NCBI GenBank assembly: GCA_017391545.1
Contig: JAFOYD010000072.1
Coordinates: 1-8,722, forward strand
From: Lachnospiraceae bacterium
GTDB taxonomy: Bacteria > Bacillota > Clostridia > Lachnospirales > Lachnospiraceae
DNA: 8,722 nucleotides
Direction: 5' to 3'
Position 1 is the first letter of the stretch, and every line of letters begins with the position of its first letter. Of the stretch, positions 1 through 6,092 are shown in pieces. A model generated the notes under the pieces. That model was not told where the DNA came from, searched no databases, and saw only the letters and a program-made list of their open reading frames with translations. A program made the position numbers and the translations under genes.

Positions 1-1014
1 ATAAAGAGACCACGTATCAAGACGTTTAAAACTTTCTCCAATTTTCCTGTACAATGGCGGTATGCTTGCTTTTTCCTCCAAACGTTCACCGTAAGGCGGA
101 TTCGTAATGATAAATCCATAACGGCCATCATGGGAAAGGCTGCCTGCATCTCCCACCTCAAAATCAATCATCTGCTCCACGCCTGCAAGACGCGCATTCT
201 GTCGTGCGATTTTGATCATCTCAGGGTCAATATCGCTGCCTTGTATCTTTACTTTTACTGACAGATCCACTTCTTCCCTGGCTTCCTCATAGCAGTCGTC
301 CCAGACTTTCTTGGCAATCAGATGCTCCCATTTCAGAGCCGTAAAACCTCTCTTCATGCCAGGCGCAATGTTTGCTGCCATCAGCGCTGCTTCGATTGGA
401 ATAGTACCACTTCCGCAAAACGGATCCACCAGAATGCGGTCAGATCTCCATGGTGTCAGCATAATCAATGCTGCTGCAAGGTTCTCCGCAATCGGCGCTT
501 TGGCTGTCAACTTACGATAACCTCGTTTATGTAACGACTCTCCTGTGGTATCAAGTCCTACCGTTACATTATCCTTCATCAGGAATACTCTGATCGGGAA
601 GCTGTGTCCATCCTCCCGGAACCAGTTTATATGATACACCTGTTTTAGCCGTTCTACCATCGCTTTTTTCATGATCGACTGAATGTCCGAGGGTGAGAAC
701 AGTTTGCTTTTCACGCTTGCCGCCTTTGCCACCCAGAATTTCCCATCTGCCGGAATGTATTCTTCCCACGGTAGTTCTTTGGTACGTTCAAAAAGCTCAT
801 CGAATGTTTCCGCACGAAAGCTTCCTACTTTTATCAGGATTCTTTCTGCTGTCCTCAGTCCGATATTGGCGCGGCATATTGCCTCATCATCACCGACAAA
901 CGTCACTCTCCCGTCCTCGACTTGTGATACATCGTAGCCAAGATCTGTTATTTCCTGTTTCAGAACTGCCTCCAGCCCAAAATGACATGGTGCGATCAAT
1001 TCATATCTTTTCAT
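1..1014 (-). CDS. rlmL: THUMP-domain SAM-dependent 23S rRNA methyltransferase (RlmL/YpsC type), partial at left edge
   Basis: This gene is open to the left edge: 338 codons are visible without a stop. Members of the YpsC/RlmL N-terminal family are about 375-385 aa, so roughly the last 40-50 codons are missing. The product begins MKRYELIAPC. Residues about 50-160 look like a THUMP RNA-binding domain. The Rossmann-fold methyltransferase follows, with SAM motif I DPFCGSGTIPIEAA at about 197-210, an acidic DIDPEM at 261-266 and the catalytic NPPYGERL at 305-312. NPPY is the signature of enzymes that methylate an exocyclic base amine. In E. coli the relative makes m2G2445 of 23S rRNA; the exact target here is inferred. 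The start at 1014 is supported by the domain beginning and by GGAG 12 nt upstream, a rather long spacing. The gene appears monocistronic, with its own promoter just upstream. Confidence 0.93.
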   Translation of the reverse strand, partial: MKRYELIAPCHFGLEAVLKQEITDLGYDVSQVEDGRVTFVGDDEAICRANIGLRTAERILIKVGSFRAETFDELFERTKELPWEEYIPADGKFWVAKAASVKSKLFSPSDIQSIMKKAMVERLKQVYHINWFREDGHSFPIRVFLMKDNVTVGLDTTGESLHKRGYRKLTAKAPIAENLAAALIMLTPWRSDRILVDPFCGSGTIPIEAALMAANIAPGMKRGFTALKWEHLIAKKVWDDCYEEAREEVDLSVKVKIQGSDIDPEMIKIARQNARLAGVEQMIDFEVGDAGSLSHDGRYGFIITNPPYGERLEEKASIPPLYRKIGESFKRLDTWSLY

Positions 1015-1063
1015 CTCTGCACATCGCTCCGTTTCTCTTTGCTCAACCATTCAATACCCTAAT

Positions 1064-1093
1064 ATATTAAATGAATTATCCTTTGTCTGTCAA
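1064..1093 (-). promoter_or_regulatory. Sigma-A promoter for the rRNA methyltransferase gene
   Basis: On the minus strand a perfect -35 box TTGACA (1088-1093) is followed 18 bp later by TAATAT (1064-1069), a 4/6 match to TATAAT. Transcription would start near 1057, giving a leader of about 43 nt before the ATG at 1014. The promoter lies downstream of the hairpin at 1121-1173, so the methyltransferase need not depend on read-through from the small gene. Confidence 0.6.
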
Positions 1094-1120
1094 TTCTTTT
1101 AGCAAAGATTGATCGTGAAC

Positions 1121-1173
1121 CGTAGCAGAAAAAGGCAAAGCCTGATATCAGACTCTGCCTTTCTCCTGCTACG
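1121..1173 (-). terminator. Long hairpin, probable terminator of the Asn/Gln-rich small gene
   Basis: A nearly continuous stem-loop spans 53 nt: CGTAGCAG (1121-1128) pairs with CTGCTACG (1166-1173) allowing a one-base bulge, and AAAGGCA pairs with TGCCTTT further in. The tip is the palindrome CTGATATCAG (1142-1151). Read on the minus strand, the inner stem ends GCCTTTTTCT, giving a modest U-run, so it can act as an intrinsic terminator for the gene ending at 1215. The outer stem then continues past the U-run, which is unusual for a simple terminator. Placement between two minus-strand genes, just ahead of a new promoter, supports this role. Confidence 0.6.
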
Positions 1174-1214
1174 CACAAATGTAACGATCTGCTTCCTGCA
1201 TCGTCACGCACAAA

Positions 1215-1388
1215 CTATCTGTTGTTATTATTTTCAGAACTGTTTCTGCAGTTCTGTGCGTTCTTTGCGTTCTGTGAATCCTGAGCATTCTGAGCGTTTT
1301 TTGCGTTCTGTGCGCTCTTTGTGTTCTGCGAATCCTGATAGTTGTTGTTTGATTTGTTCTGTTCATAGTTGTTGTTTGTTCCAGACAT
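1215..1388 (-). CDS. Small Asn/Gln-rich repeat protein, 57 aa, function unknown
   Basis: This ORF is very likely real: the ATG at 1388 is preceded by GGAGG with 7 nt spacing, the best ribosome binding site in the window, and a hairpin terminator follows the TAG. The 57-aa product is highly polar, with 19 Asn and 8 Gln (47% together). It has no hydrophobic stretch, signal peptide or membrane segment. It contains an imperfect repeat, DSQNTKSAQN at residues 19-28 and DSQNAKNAQN at 37-46, built from smaller QNAKNA units. There is one Cys (residue 47) in a C-terminal tail ending NNNNR. I do not recognise a family. The low-complexity Asn/Gln/Ala/Lys make-up resembles gamma-type small acid-soluble spore proteins (SspE-like), but no family motif is visible, so a spore role is only a guess. 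A longer minus-strand ORF covers the same DNA in another frame but lacks a ribosome binding site. Confidence 0.72.
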   Translation of the reverse strand: MSGTNNNYEQNKSNNNYQDSQNTKSAQNAKNAQNAQDSQNAKNAQNCRNSSENNNNR

Positions 1389-1578
1389 AATGTTACCTCC
1401 AATTTTGTGGGAACCAAGTCCCCTTTATTTCGTTGCACGAAAGCATTTCATGCTACGCAATTATGATTTGCACAAATGCACATTTTTATACCATGCATTT
1501 TTTACATATAATTCCTGTATTGGAAAGACTGCCCAAAACTGTTAATTATTGTTTGTAAGTATTATTTTCAGAAAAATA

Positions 1579-1607
1579 TTGACCTTTAAGGTCATAATTG
1601 ATATACT
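1579..1607 (+). promoter_or_regulatory. Strong sigma-A promoter with a palindrome over the -35 box
   Basis: The -35 box TTGACC (1579-1584) and -10 box TATACT (1602-1607) are separated by exactly 17 bp, and each matches consensus at 5 of 6 positions. A perfect inverted repeat, TGACCTTTAAGGTCA (1580-1594, 7-bp arms around one base), overlaps the -35 box and the first half of the spacer. This is a typical place for a repressor operator. Transcription should start at about 1614. No plus-strand protein gene follows for 3 kb, only a terminator about 100 nt on. Confidence 0.6.
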
Positions 1608-1613
1608 AATATC

Positions 1614-1714
1614 AGTAAAGAGATACTCCTTCAATCCTCTTTACAACCCTTATATATTAATTATTTATACTCCCCTTAACGAAAAACGACCACTCCAATG
1701 GTCGTTTTTCATTT
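1614..1714 (+). ncRNA. Candidate small RNA of about 100 nt with CU-rich (anti-Shine-Dalgarno) loops
   Basis: The call rests on a promoter at 1579-1607, a terminator at 1681-1710 and ordered structure between them. From the predicted 5' end, GTAAAGAG (1615-1622) pairs perfectly with CTCTTTAC (1637-1644), giving an 8-bp hairpin with a 14-nt loop. An AU-rich linker (1645-1680) follows, then the terminator. Between 1614 and 1680 there is no ATG, GTG or TTG, so it is not a short coding gene. Three unpaired stretches are CU-rich: CTCCTT in loop 1, CTCCCCTT in the linker (1670-1677) and CTCCAA in the terminator loop. Gram-positive trans-acting sRNAs often use such motifs to cover ribosome binding sites. 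I do not recognise a known RNA family. Expression and targets are inferred. Confidence 0.5.
1681..1710 (+). terminator. Intrinsic terminator of the candidate small RNA
   Basis: A perfect 12-bp stem, GAAAAACGACCA (1681-1692) with TGGTCGTTTTTC (1699-1710), closes a 6-nt loop CTCCAA. The stem ends in five T followed by a T-rich stretch on the plus strand. Because A5 flanks the other side, it could also work in reverse, but no minus-strand gene ends close to it. Confidence 0.8.
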
Positions 1715-1765
1715 ACTCTTTTATTCTTAATTATGTTGACCTAATCAGTCAGTTATTGCAACTAA

Positions 1766-1809
1766 AAAATCGTACAAAATGCCCTATTCACAACATTCTG
1801 TACGATTTT
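1766..1809 (-). terminator. Terminator of the 128-aa protein / HAAS operon
   Basis: AAAATCGTACA (1766-1776) pairs with TGTACGATTTT (1799-1809) over 11 bp. After one mismatch four more pairs (AATG/CATT) form, with a 12-nt loop. Read on the minus strand the stem runs into six T. It lies 23 bp past the stop codon of the HAAS-domain gene. Confidence 0.8.
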
Positions 1810-1832
1810 ACATTTACATAACATTATCTTTA

Positions 1833-2303
1833 TCAGTATTCCCTGAACCAGTCCCGTACGCACCGGTATACAAATCCCACCAGCAAAATGATCAGAATTG
1901 CTGGTGCAAAAAACAGAAACACCCTGAACGCAACCGTAAGCAGTACAACAGCCACCACAATAACAATTCCGGCAATCAGCCATCCGGGCAGCTTGACATG
2001 TTTTGTTTTCTCCGTCCGGGAATGATATCTGCCACCCTGGGCCGAGTCGTATCCAACGTTATCATCTGCATATGTTCTGCGCTCTTGTGTGCTTTCCGAC
2101 GCAAACTTATTGCTCTCTTCGATCGTCTTTGCCAGCAGACGCGGCTCACCCAGCGACCTGAGCACTTCCTCCTCCGTTTTGCCACTCCTGATCTGACTAT
2201 CAATATAGGATCTGTAGTAATTTTCATTATCCTGAATAATCCCCTCTGAAACCTTTCCGTCCAGAGCTTCGCGGAACTGTCTCAAGAAATCCTCGCAGTT
2301 CAT
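1833..2303 (-). CDS. HAAS/DUF1700-type membrane protein, 156 aa
   Basis: The N-terminus MNCEDFLRQFREAL followed by SGKTEEEVLRSLGEPRLLAKTI (about residues 40-61) is the pattern of the HAAS/DUF1700 domain, a small helical module. In Firmicutes it is usually found in membrane proteins encoded next to PadR-like regulators and thought to act in envelope sensing or signalling. A polar linker (about 65-103) leads to two membrane helices at about 107-127 and 129-147, then a short basic/aromatic tail RCVRDWFREY, probably cytosolic. I chose ATG 2303 because the domain starts there and AAGG lies 12 nt upstream. An in-frame ATG at 2324 would add seven residues but has no ribosome binding site. It is the second gene of an operon, 39 bp after its neighbour, and is followed by a terminator. 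No PadR gene is visible. The family call is fairly sure; the function is not known. Confidence 0.8.
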   Translation of the reverse strand: MNCEDFLRQFREALDGKVSEGIIQDNENYYRSYIDSQIRSGKTEEEVLRSLGEPRLLAKTIEESNKFASESTQERRTYADDNVGYDSAQGGRYHSRTEKTKHVKLPGWLIAGIVIVVAVVLLTVAFRVFLFFAPAILIILLVGFVYRCVRDWFREY

Positions 2304-2342
2304 AACAATACCATGCCTTTCCATAAGCTATTATTTGTTTTA

Positions 2343-2729
2343 TTACGCCTGATCCATACCTTTTCCAAGTGTCATCCTTTTGATGTATATTGCAGGATCC
2401 TTTTTCATATCAATCATATCCCTGAATGCCTTTAGTACCATTCTGTCCTTGTTGCAGACATCTGTGTTCTTTCCGGAATCACCGATTAGATTGTACTTAT
2501 TCATCTGCCATATATACAAGTCCGTAAGTCCGTAGCCTTCACATTTCACTGTATCCCTCAGGAAATGATGTTCCAGATAGAACACGAACTCATCCAACAG
2601 CTCCCTGTCAAACACAAGCTCTTCCCAGAGTGCTTCACACCACTGCTTCGGCTCGTCTGATATCTCTCCAAGTGCCAGCAGGCCCTCATATGCCTTGACC
2701 AGTCTGGCATCATATAAAATTCCTGCCAT
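2343..2729 (-). CDS. Uncharacterised 128-aa protein, first gene of the HAAS operon
   Basis: I do not recognise this protein. It has a good start (ATG 2729 with AAGGCGG about 4-5 nt upstream), a promoter ahead of it, and a co-directional partner whose start lies 18-39 bp past its TAA. The sequence looks soluble and mostly helical, with no signal peptide or membrane segment. It is rich in acidic and aromatic residues, for example WCEALWEELVFDREL (30-44), LLDEFVFYLEHHFLRD (44-59) and DLYIWQMNKYNLIGD (70-84). Its C-terminus is basic (MKKDPAIYIKRMTLGKG). Three Cys (31, 63, 92) are scattered and do not form a metal-binding pair. The pairing with a HAAS membrane protein suggests a regulatory or accessory role, but that is inference only. 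Confidence 0.75.
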   Translation of the reverse strand: MAGILYDARLVKAYEGLLALGEISDEPKQWCEALWEELVFDRELLDEFVFYLEHHFLRDTVKCEGYGLTDLYIWQMNKYNLIGDSGKNTDVCNKDRMVLKAFRDMIDMKKDPAIYIKRMTLGKGMDQA

Positions 2730-2773
2730 CGTACCGCCTTGCCTTTCATAATGCTTTTATAAAGCTTATATCT

Positions 2774-2802
2774 ATCCTACCATATGAAACAGATAAGGTA
2801 AA
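2774..2802 (-). promoter_or_regulatory. Probable sigma-A promoter of the 128-aa protein / HAAS operon
   Basis: On the minus strand TTTACC (2797-2802) and TAGGAT (2774-2779) are spaced by exactly 17 bp, each matching consensus at 4 of 6 positions. Transcription would start near 2767, about 38 nt before the ATG at 2729. The match is moderate. Confidence 0.4.
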
Positions 2803-2830
2803 TTAACGAAATATAAAATTTTGAAAATAA

Positions 2831-2860
2831 ATTAAAAAGGCAACCCGTGAAGGTTGCCTC
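2831..2860 (-). terminator. Intrinsic terminator of the sugar permease operon
   Basis: AGGCAACC (2838-2845) and GGTTGCCT (2852-2859) form a perfect 8-bp stem with a 6-nt loop. On the minus strand it is followed by TTTTTAATTT. It begins 13 bp beyond the MalG-type stop codon, so the transcript ends here and no phosphorylase gene follows MalG. Confidence 0.88.
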
Positions 2861-2872
2861 TGTGATCTGATA

Positions 2873-3739
2873 TCAGCCTTTTACTGCGCCTGCTACCATT
2901 CCCTTAATGATCTCTTTACTAAATACAAAGTAAAGGATCACAATCGGTGACATGGTGATGAGCATGGCTGCCATCTGTTTCGGATAATCCGATGCGAATT
3001 GTCCCTTGAACTGCGTCAGTGCCAAAGGTACTGTCTGTAATGCCTGGTCTTTGATCAGAACCAATGCAAATGAGAATTCATTCCAGTTACCAAAGGTCGA
3101 AATAATACCGATTGTGACAAGAATCGGACGGCAGATTGGAAGAATGATGCTCCAAAGTGTTCGTGAGAAGCTGCTGCCGTCAATCGCCGCCGCTTCCTCA
3201 AGTGCTACCGGTATTCCCTTCACGAAGCCTTCCACAAGGAAAATCGCTAGTGGCAATCCAAAAGCCACATACGGGAACAGAAGGGTAAACCATTTGTTTG
3301 AGATACCAACTTTATTAAATACCACATAAATAGGTACAAGTAACGAATGAATCGGGATTAACATACCCATCAGGAACATTCCATATAGAGCTCTGTTCCC
3401 CTTGAACTTAACTCTTGCAAGAATATAGCCTACAATAAAACCGCACAGAACGATTAAAAATACAGAGAGCACTGTCGTCCTCACACTATTCATCATAGAT
3501 TCGCCCAGATGATAGTCAGAGTTTGTCAATATTCTGATATAGTTTACCAGTGTAGGATTCTTGGGAAGTCCTATGATATCTGCATTAAAAGCCCTCTTTT
3601 CCTTCAGTGATGAATAGATCATCCACACGAGTGGGAAAATACAGGTAATCGAAAATAGAATTAACACAAGATTGAGAAATATACCAAGTATGACATCTTT
3701 CACCTTATGCGTTTTGATATCCTGACTGTTGTTTGCCAT
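2873..3739 (-). CDS. ABC sugar transporter permease, MalG type
   Basis: This is the second inner-membrane subunit of a CUT1-class carbohydrate importer. At 288 aa it has the family's usual length and appears intact. About six membrane helices are visible (near residues 16-42, 85-108, 117-141, 151-172, 198-220 and 256-275). The cytoplasmic EAA loop that docks on the ATPase reads EEAAAIDGSSFSRTLW (181-196) and continues SIILPICRP. GNWNEF (217-222) and the C-terminal GMVAGAVKG are also typical of MalG. ATG 3739 has an AGGGGG ribosome binding site 9 nt upstream. It lies 18 bp after the MalF-type gene, clearly the same transcript. As usual for CUT1 loci there is no ATPase gene nearby; a shared MsmK-type ATPase elsewhere is expected. 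The substrate cannot be read from the sequence. The adjacent phosphorylase remnant suggests cellobiose or cellodextrins. Confidence 0.93.
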   Translation of the reverse strand: MANNSQDIKTHKVKDVILGIFLNLVLILFSITCIFPLVWMIYSSLKEKRAFNADIIGLPKNPTLVNYIRILTNSDYHLGESMMNSVRTTVLSVFLIVLCGFIVGYILARVKFKGNRALYGMFLMGMLIPIHSLLVPIYVVFNKVGISNKWFTLLFPYVAFGLPLAIFLVEGFVKGIPVALEEAAAIDGSSFSRTLWSIILPICRPILVTIGIISTFGNWNEFSFALVLIKDQALQTVPLALTQFKGQFASDYPKQMAAMLITMSPIVILYFVFSKEIIKGMVAGAVKG

Positions 3740-3757
3740 TTGATTTTCCCCCTCTCA

Positions 3758-4648
3758 TCAATCTTTCTCTTTTGTAAAGTGGTTGAGCAGTCTCTGGGAG
3801 CCACCAATTACAAGCAGTGAAAGTACAAAAATACCTACTGAAATGCAGCTTCCGTATCCCATATTAGACTGATTGAAAGAAATCTGATATCCGTACATTG
3901 CCATAACCATTGATGATGTACCCGGACCTCCGGCTGTCATGACATAAATGTTATCAAATGCTTTCATATTACCTGCAATACAAAGTGTCAGGCAGACAAT
4001 CATTGTATTTTTAATCAGCGGAAGCACGATATAGATCGCTCTCTGGAAGCCGTTCGCACCATCGATTTCCGCACTTTCGAAAATCTCTGTGTCTATGGAA
4101 GCTATGGCGGACATGATGATAACCATATAGTATCCTATGTACTGCCAGATCAACGGGATACTTACCAGAAGCATTACCAGGTTCGGCTCGTTCAGCCACA
4201 CCTTACACAGATCAGGTCTGCCAATCAGTTTGAGGAACCAGTTGATGATACCATACTGATAATGATAGATCATGTTCCATATAAGACCGATACATACGGC
4301 TGCAATCGTACTTGGAAAAAATCCAAAGGTACGATGGATTCCCTTAAATTTGACAAGCTTTGAATTGATCATAAGTACCAACACAAATGCAATTCCAACC
4401 TGACCGATAATACATGCAACTACCAAATATATATTGTGTCCAAATGACTCCCAGAACGTTTTGTCCTGAATCAGAGTCATATAGTTGTCAAGTCCAATGA
4501 AGGTCTTGTTGGGACCTCCTTTCCACTCAAAGAAGCTATATACAAATGCTGTGATCAATGGCATAAATACCGTAAATACAAACAGTGTCACCGGAACCAA
4601 AAGGTATAAAGCTACTACCCATCCCTTGGGTTTAATCGTCTTAAGCAT
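3758..4648 (-). CDS. ABC sugar transporter permease, MalF type
   Basis: This is the first permease subunit of the same CUT1 importer. A hydrophobic N-terminal helix (LYLLVPVTLFVFTVF) is followed by five more, with the EAA loop ESAEIDGANGFQRA and then IVLPLIKNT, and the MalF-type signature MTAGGPG near the C-terminal third. Length (296 aa) is normal. I prefer ATG 4648, which has GAGGTGA 8 nt upstream. An in-frame ATG at 4669 would add MREVKRS but has no ribosome binding site, and its upstream codons are within 15 bp of a foreign-looking junction. The solute-binding-protein gene that normally precedes MalF, and any promoter, are absent: from about 4682 on, the DNA belongs to an opposite-strand GH94 gene. 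As the sequence stands, no promoter for this two-gene operon can be seen. Confidence 0.92.
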   Translation of the reverse strand: MLKTIKPKGWVVALYLLVPVTLFVFTVFMPLITAFVYSFFEWKGGPNKTFIGLDNYMTLIQDKTFWESFGHNIYLVVACIIGQVGIAFVLVLMINSKLVKFKGIHRTFGFFPSTIAAVCIGLIWNMIYHYQYGIINWFLKLIGRPDLCKVWLNEPNLVMLLVSIPLIWQYIGYYMVIIMSAIASIDTEIFESAEIDGANGFQRAIYIVLPLIKNTMIVCLTLCIAGNMKAFDNIYVMTAGGPGTSSMVMAMYGYQISFNQSNMGYGSCISVGIFVLSLLVIGGSQRLLNHFTKEKD

Positions 4649-4682
4649 ACTCCTTTTCACCTCTCTCATTTCTGATAGTTAG

Positions 4683-6092
4683 AGCCGTTCTGCTTCCTAC
4701 TATGAATCGGGCATCGGCCGCGGCATGGGATTCCGCGATTCCTGCCAGGATCTGCTTGGCTTCGTGCATCTGATTCCTGACAGAGCCAGAGAGCGTATCA
4801 TCGACATCGCTTCCACACAGTTCCAGGACGGCAGCGCTTATCATCAGTACCAGCCTCTTACAAAGAAGGGAAATTCCGATATCGGAAGCGGCTTTAACGA
4901 TGACCCGTTATGGCTGATTGCAGGTACGAGTGCTTATGTCCGCGAGACAGGAGACCTTAGTATCCTGAAAGAGATGGTGCCTTACGACAATGATATGAGC
5001 GTGGCAACGACACTGATGGAGTATCTGAAACGCTCCTTCGACTATATCGTAAACCACAAGGGACCACACAATCTGCCACTGATCGGACGTGCTGACTGGA
5101 ATGACTGTCTGAACCTCAACTGCTTCTCTGAGCATCCGGGCGAATCCTTCCAGACCTTCGGTCCAAGTGAGGGACCTGTTGCCGAGTCCGTATTTATCGC
5201 CGGCATGTTCGTAAAATATGGCGAGGAATATGCACAGCTTGCCGAATTGCTTGGCGATGATGCAGAAGCACAGCGTGCAAGAGCAGAGGTCGCCACAATG
5301 TATGACGCTGTACTCAAAGACGGTTGGGACGGTGAATGGTTCGTTCGCGCATACGATGCCTACAGCCACAAGGTCGGTTCTAAGGAATGTGAGGAAGGTC
5401 AGATTTACATCGAGCCACAGGGCTTCTGCGTTCTCGCAGGCATCGGTGTCAAGGAAGGGCTTGCTGAAAAAGCACTTAATTCCGTAAAAGAAAGACTTGA
5501 TACAAAGTATGGTGTTATGATCTTACAGCCTGCTTATACAAAGTATCATCTCGAGCTTGGTGAAATCTCTTCTTATCCACCCGGATACAAAGAGAATGCA
5601 GGTATCTTCTGCCACAACAACCCCTGGGTATCCATCGCAGAGACTGTCATTGGCCGCGGTGACAGGGCGTTTGAGATTTATCAGAAGACTTGTCCTGCAT
5701 ATGTTGAAGAAATCAGTGAAATCCACAGAACGGAACCATATTTTTATTCACAGATGGTTGCAGGACGTGATGCCAAGTATCACGGTGAAGCCAAGAACAG
5801 CTGGCTGACCGGTACTGCTGCATGGACATTCACCAATATTTCACAGTACATTCTTGGTGTCTATCCTACCCATAAGGGACTTAGCATTAATCCTTGTGTA
5901 CCGACAGGCTTTGGTGATTTCCAGATCACGAGACGTTTCAGAGACGTGGTATATCATATCAATGTCAAGAATCCAAACAATGTTCAGAAGGGCGTTGCAT
6001 CTATGACTGTTGACGGTGTAAAGGTCGACGGATGTGTGATTCCTTTTGAAGCAGGAAAGACAGATGTAGCTGTTGAAGTAATAATGGGATAA
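4683..6092 (+). pseudogene. GH94 cellobiose-phosphorylase-like gene lacking its 5' end
   Basis: GH94 phosphorylases cleave beta-glucosides such as cellobiose with phosphate, giving glucose 1-phosphate plus glucose. Conserved family sequence begins at the very first codon: SRSASYYESGIGRG, then MGFRDSCQDLLGFVH. Just before it is an in-frame TAG (4680-4682). Intact enzymes are about 810 aa; 469 codons remain, so about 340 N-terminal residues (beta-sandwich and linker) are gone. What remains is most of the catalytic (alpha/alpha)6 barrel and the normal C-terminus. GRADWNDCLNL carries the likely general acid Asp at 5103-5105, and HGEAKNSWLTGTAAW (from 5781) is part of the phosphate/sugar site. The first ATG (4725) has no ribosome binding site. 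The close resemblance I recall to clostridial cellobiose phosphorylases favours that specificity over chitobiose. No internal frameshift is seen. Either a truncated pseudogene or an assembly chimera. Confidence 0.85.

Larger units (their letters stand above)
1401..1832. other. 432-bp intergenic region without a convincing protein gene
   Basis: The region is AT-rich and no ORF in it has a credible ribosome binding site or protein-like composition. What it holds is the leader of the Asn/Gln-rich gene (with a short hairpin GGGA/TCCC at 1409-1422 just ahead of its ribosome binding site), a plus-strand promoter at 1579-1607, a candidate small RNA ending in a terminator at 1681-1710, and a terminator for the HAAS gene at 1766-1809. 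I found no good sigma-A promoter on the minus strand for the small gene. The only hint is a -10-like CATGGTA at about 1487-1493, which resembles a sporulation sigma-G -10 box but lacks a matching -35. Confidence 0.6.

Noticed and set aside
1257..1345. Short repeated GCGTTCTGTGCG-like units that could suggest a CRISPR array or a minisatellite
   Set aside because: The units are only 9-18 bp and imperfect, have no unique spacers, and are fully explained by the QNAKNA coding repeats of the 57-aa protein.
1169..1438. An 89-aa minus-strand ORF (starting MQRNKGDL) over the small Asn/Gln-rich gene
   Set aside because: It is in a different frame, has no ribosome binding site at 1438, and gives an implausible Thr/Arg-rich product. 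The frame starting at 1388 has an ideal GGAGG.
1549..1821. A plus-strand ORF of 90 aa across the intergenic region
   Set aside because: It has no ribosome binding site, runs straight through the promoter, hairpin and two terminators, and has an AT-driven composition.
4670..4690. Site-specific inversion or insertion-sequence scar at the permease/GH94 junction
   Set aside because: I see no inverted repeats, target duplication or recombinase gene around 4682, so deletion or misassembly is the simpler reading.
4908..5369. A 153-aa minus-strand ORF opposite the GH94 gene
   Set aside because: It is antisense to highly conserved catalytic sequence on the plus strand; no ribosome binding site and no recognisable domain.
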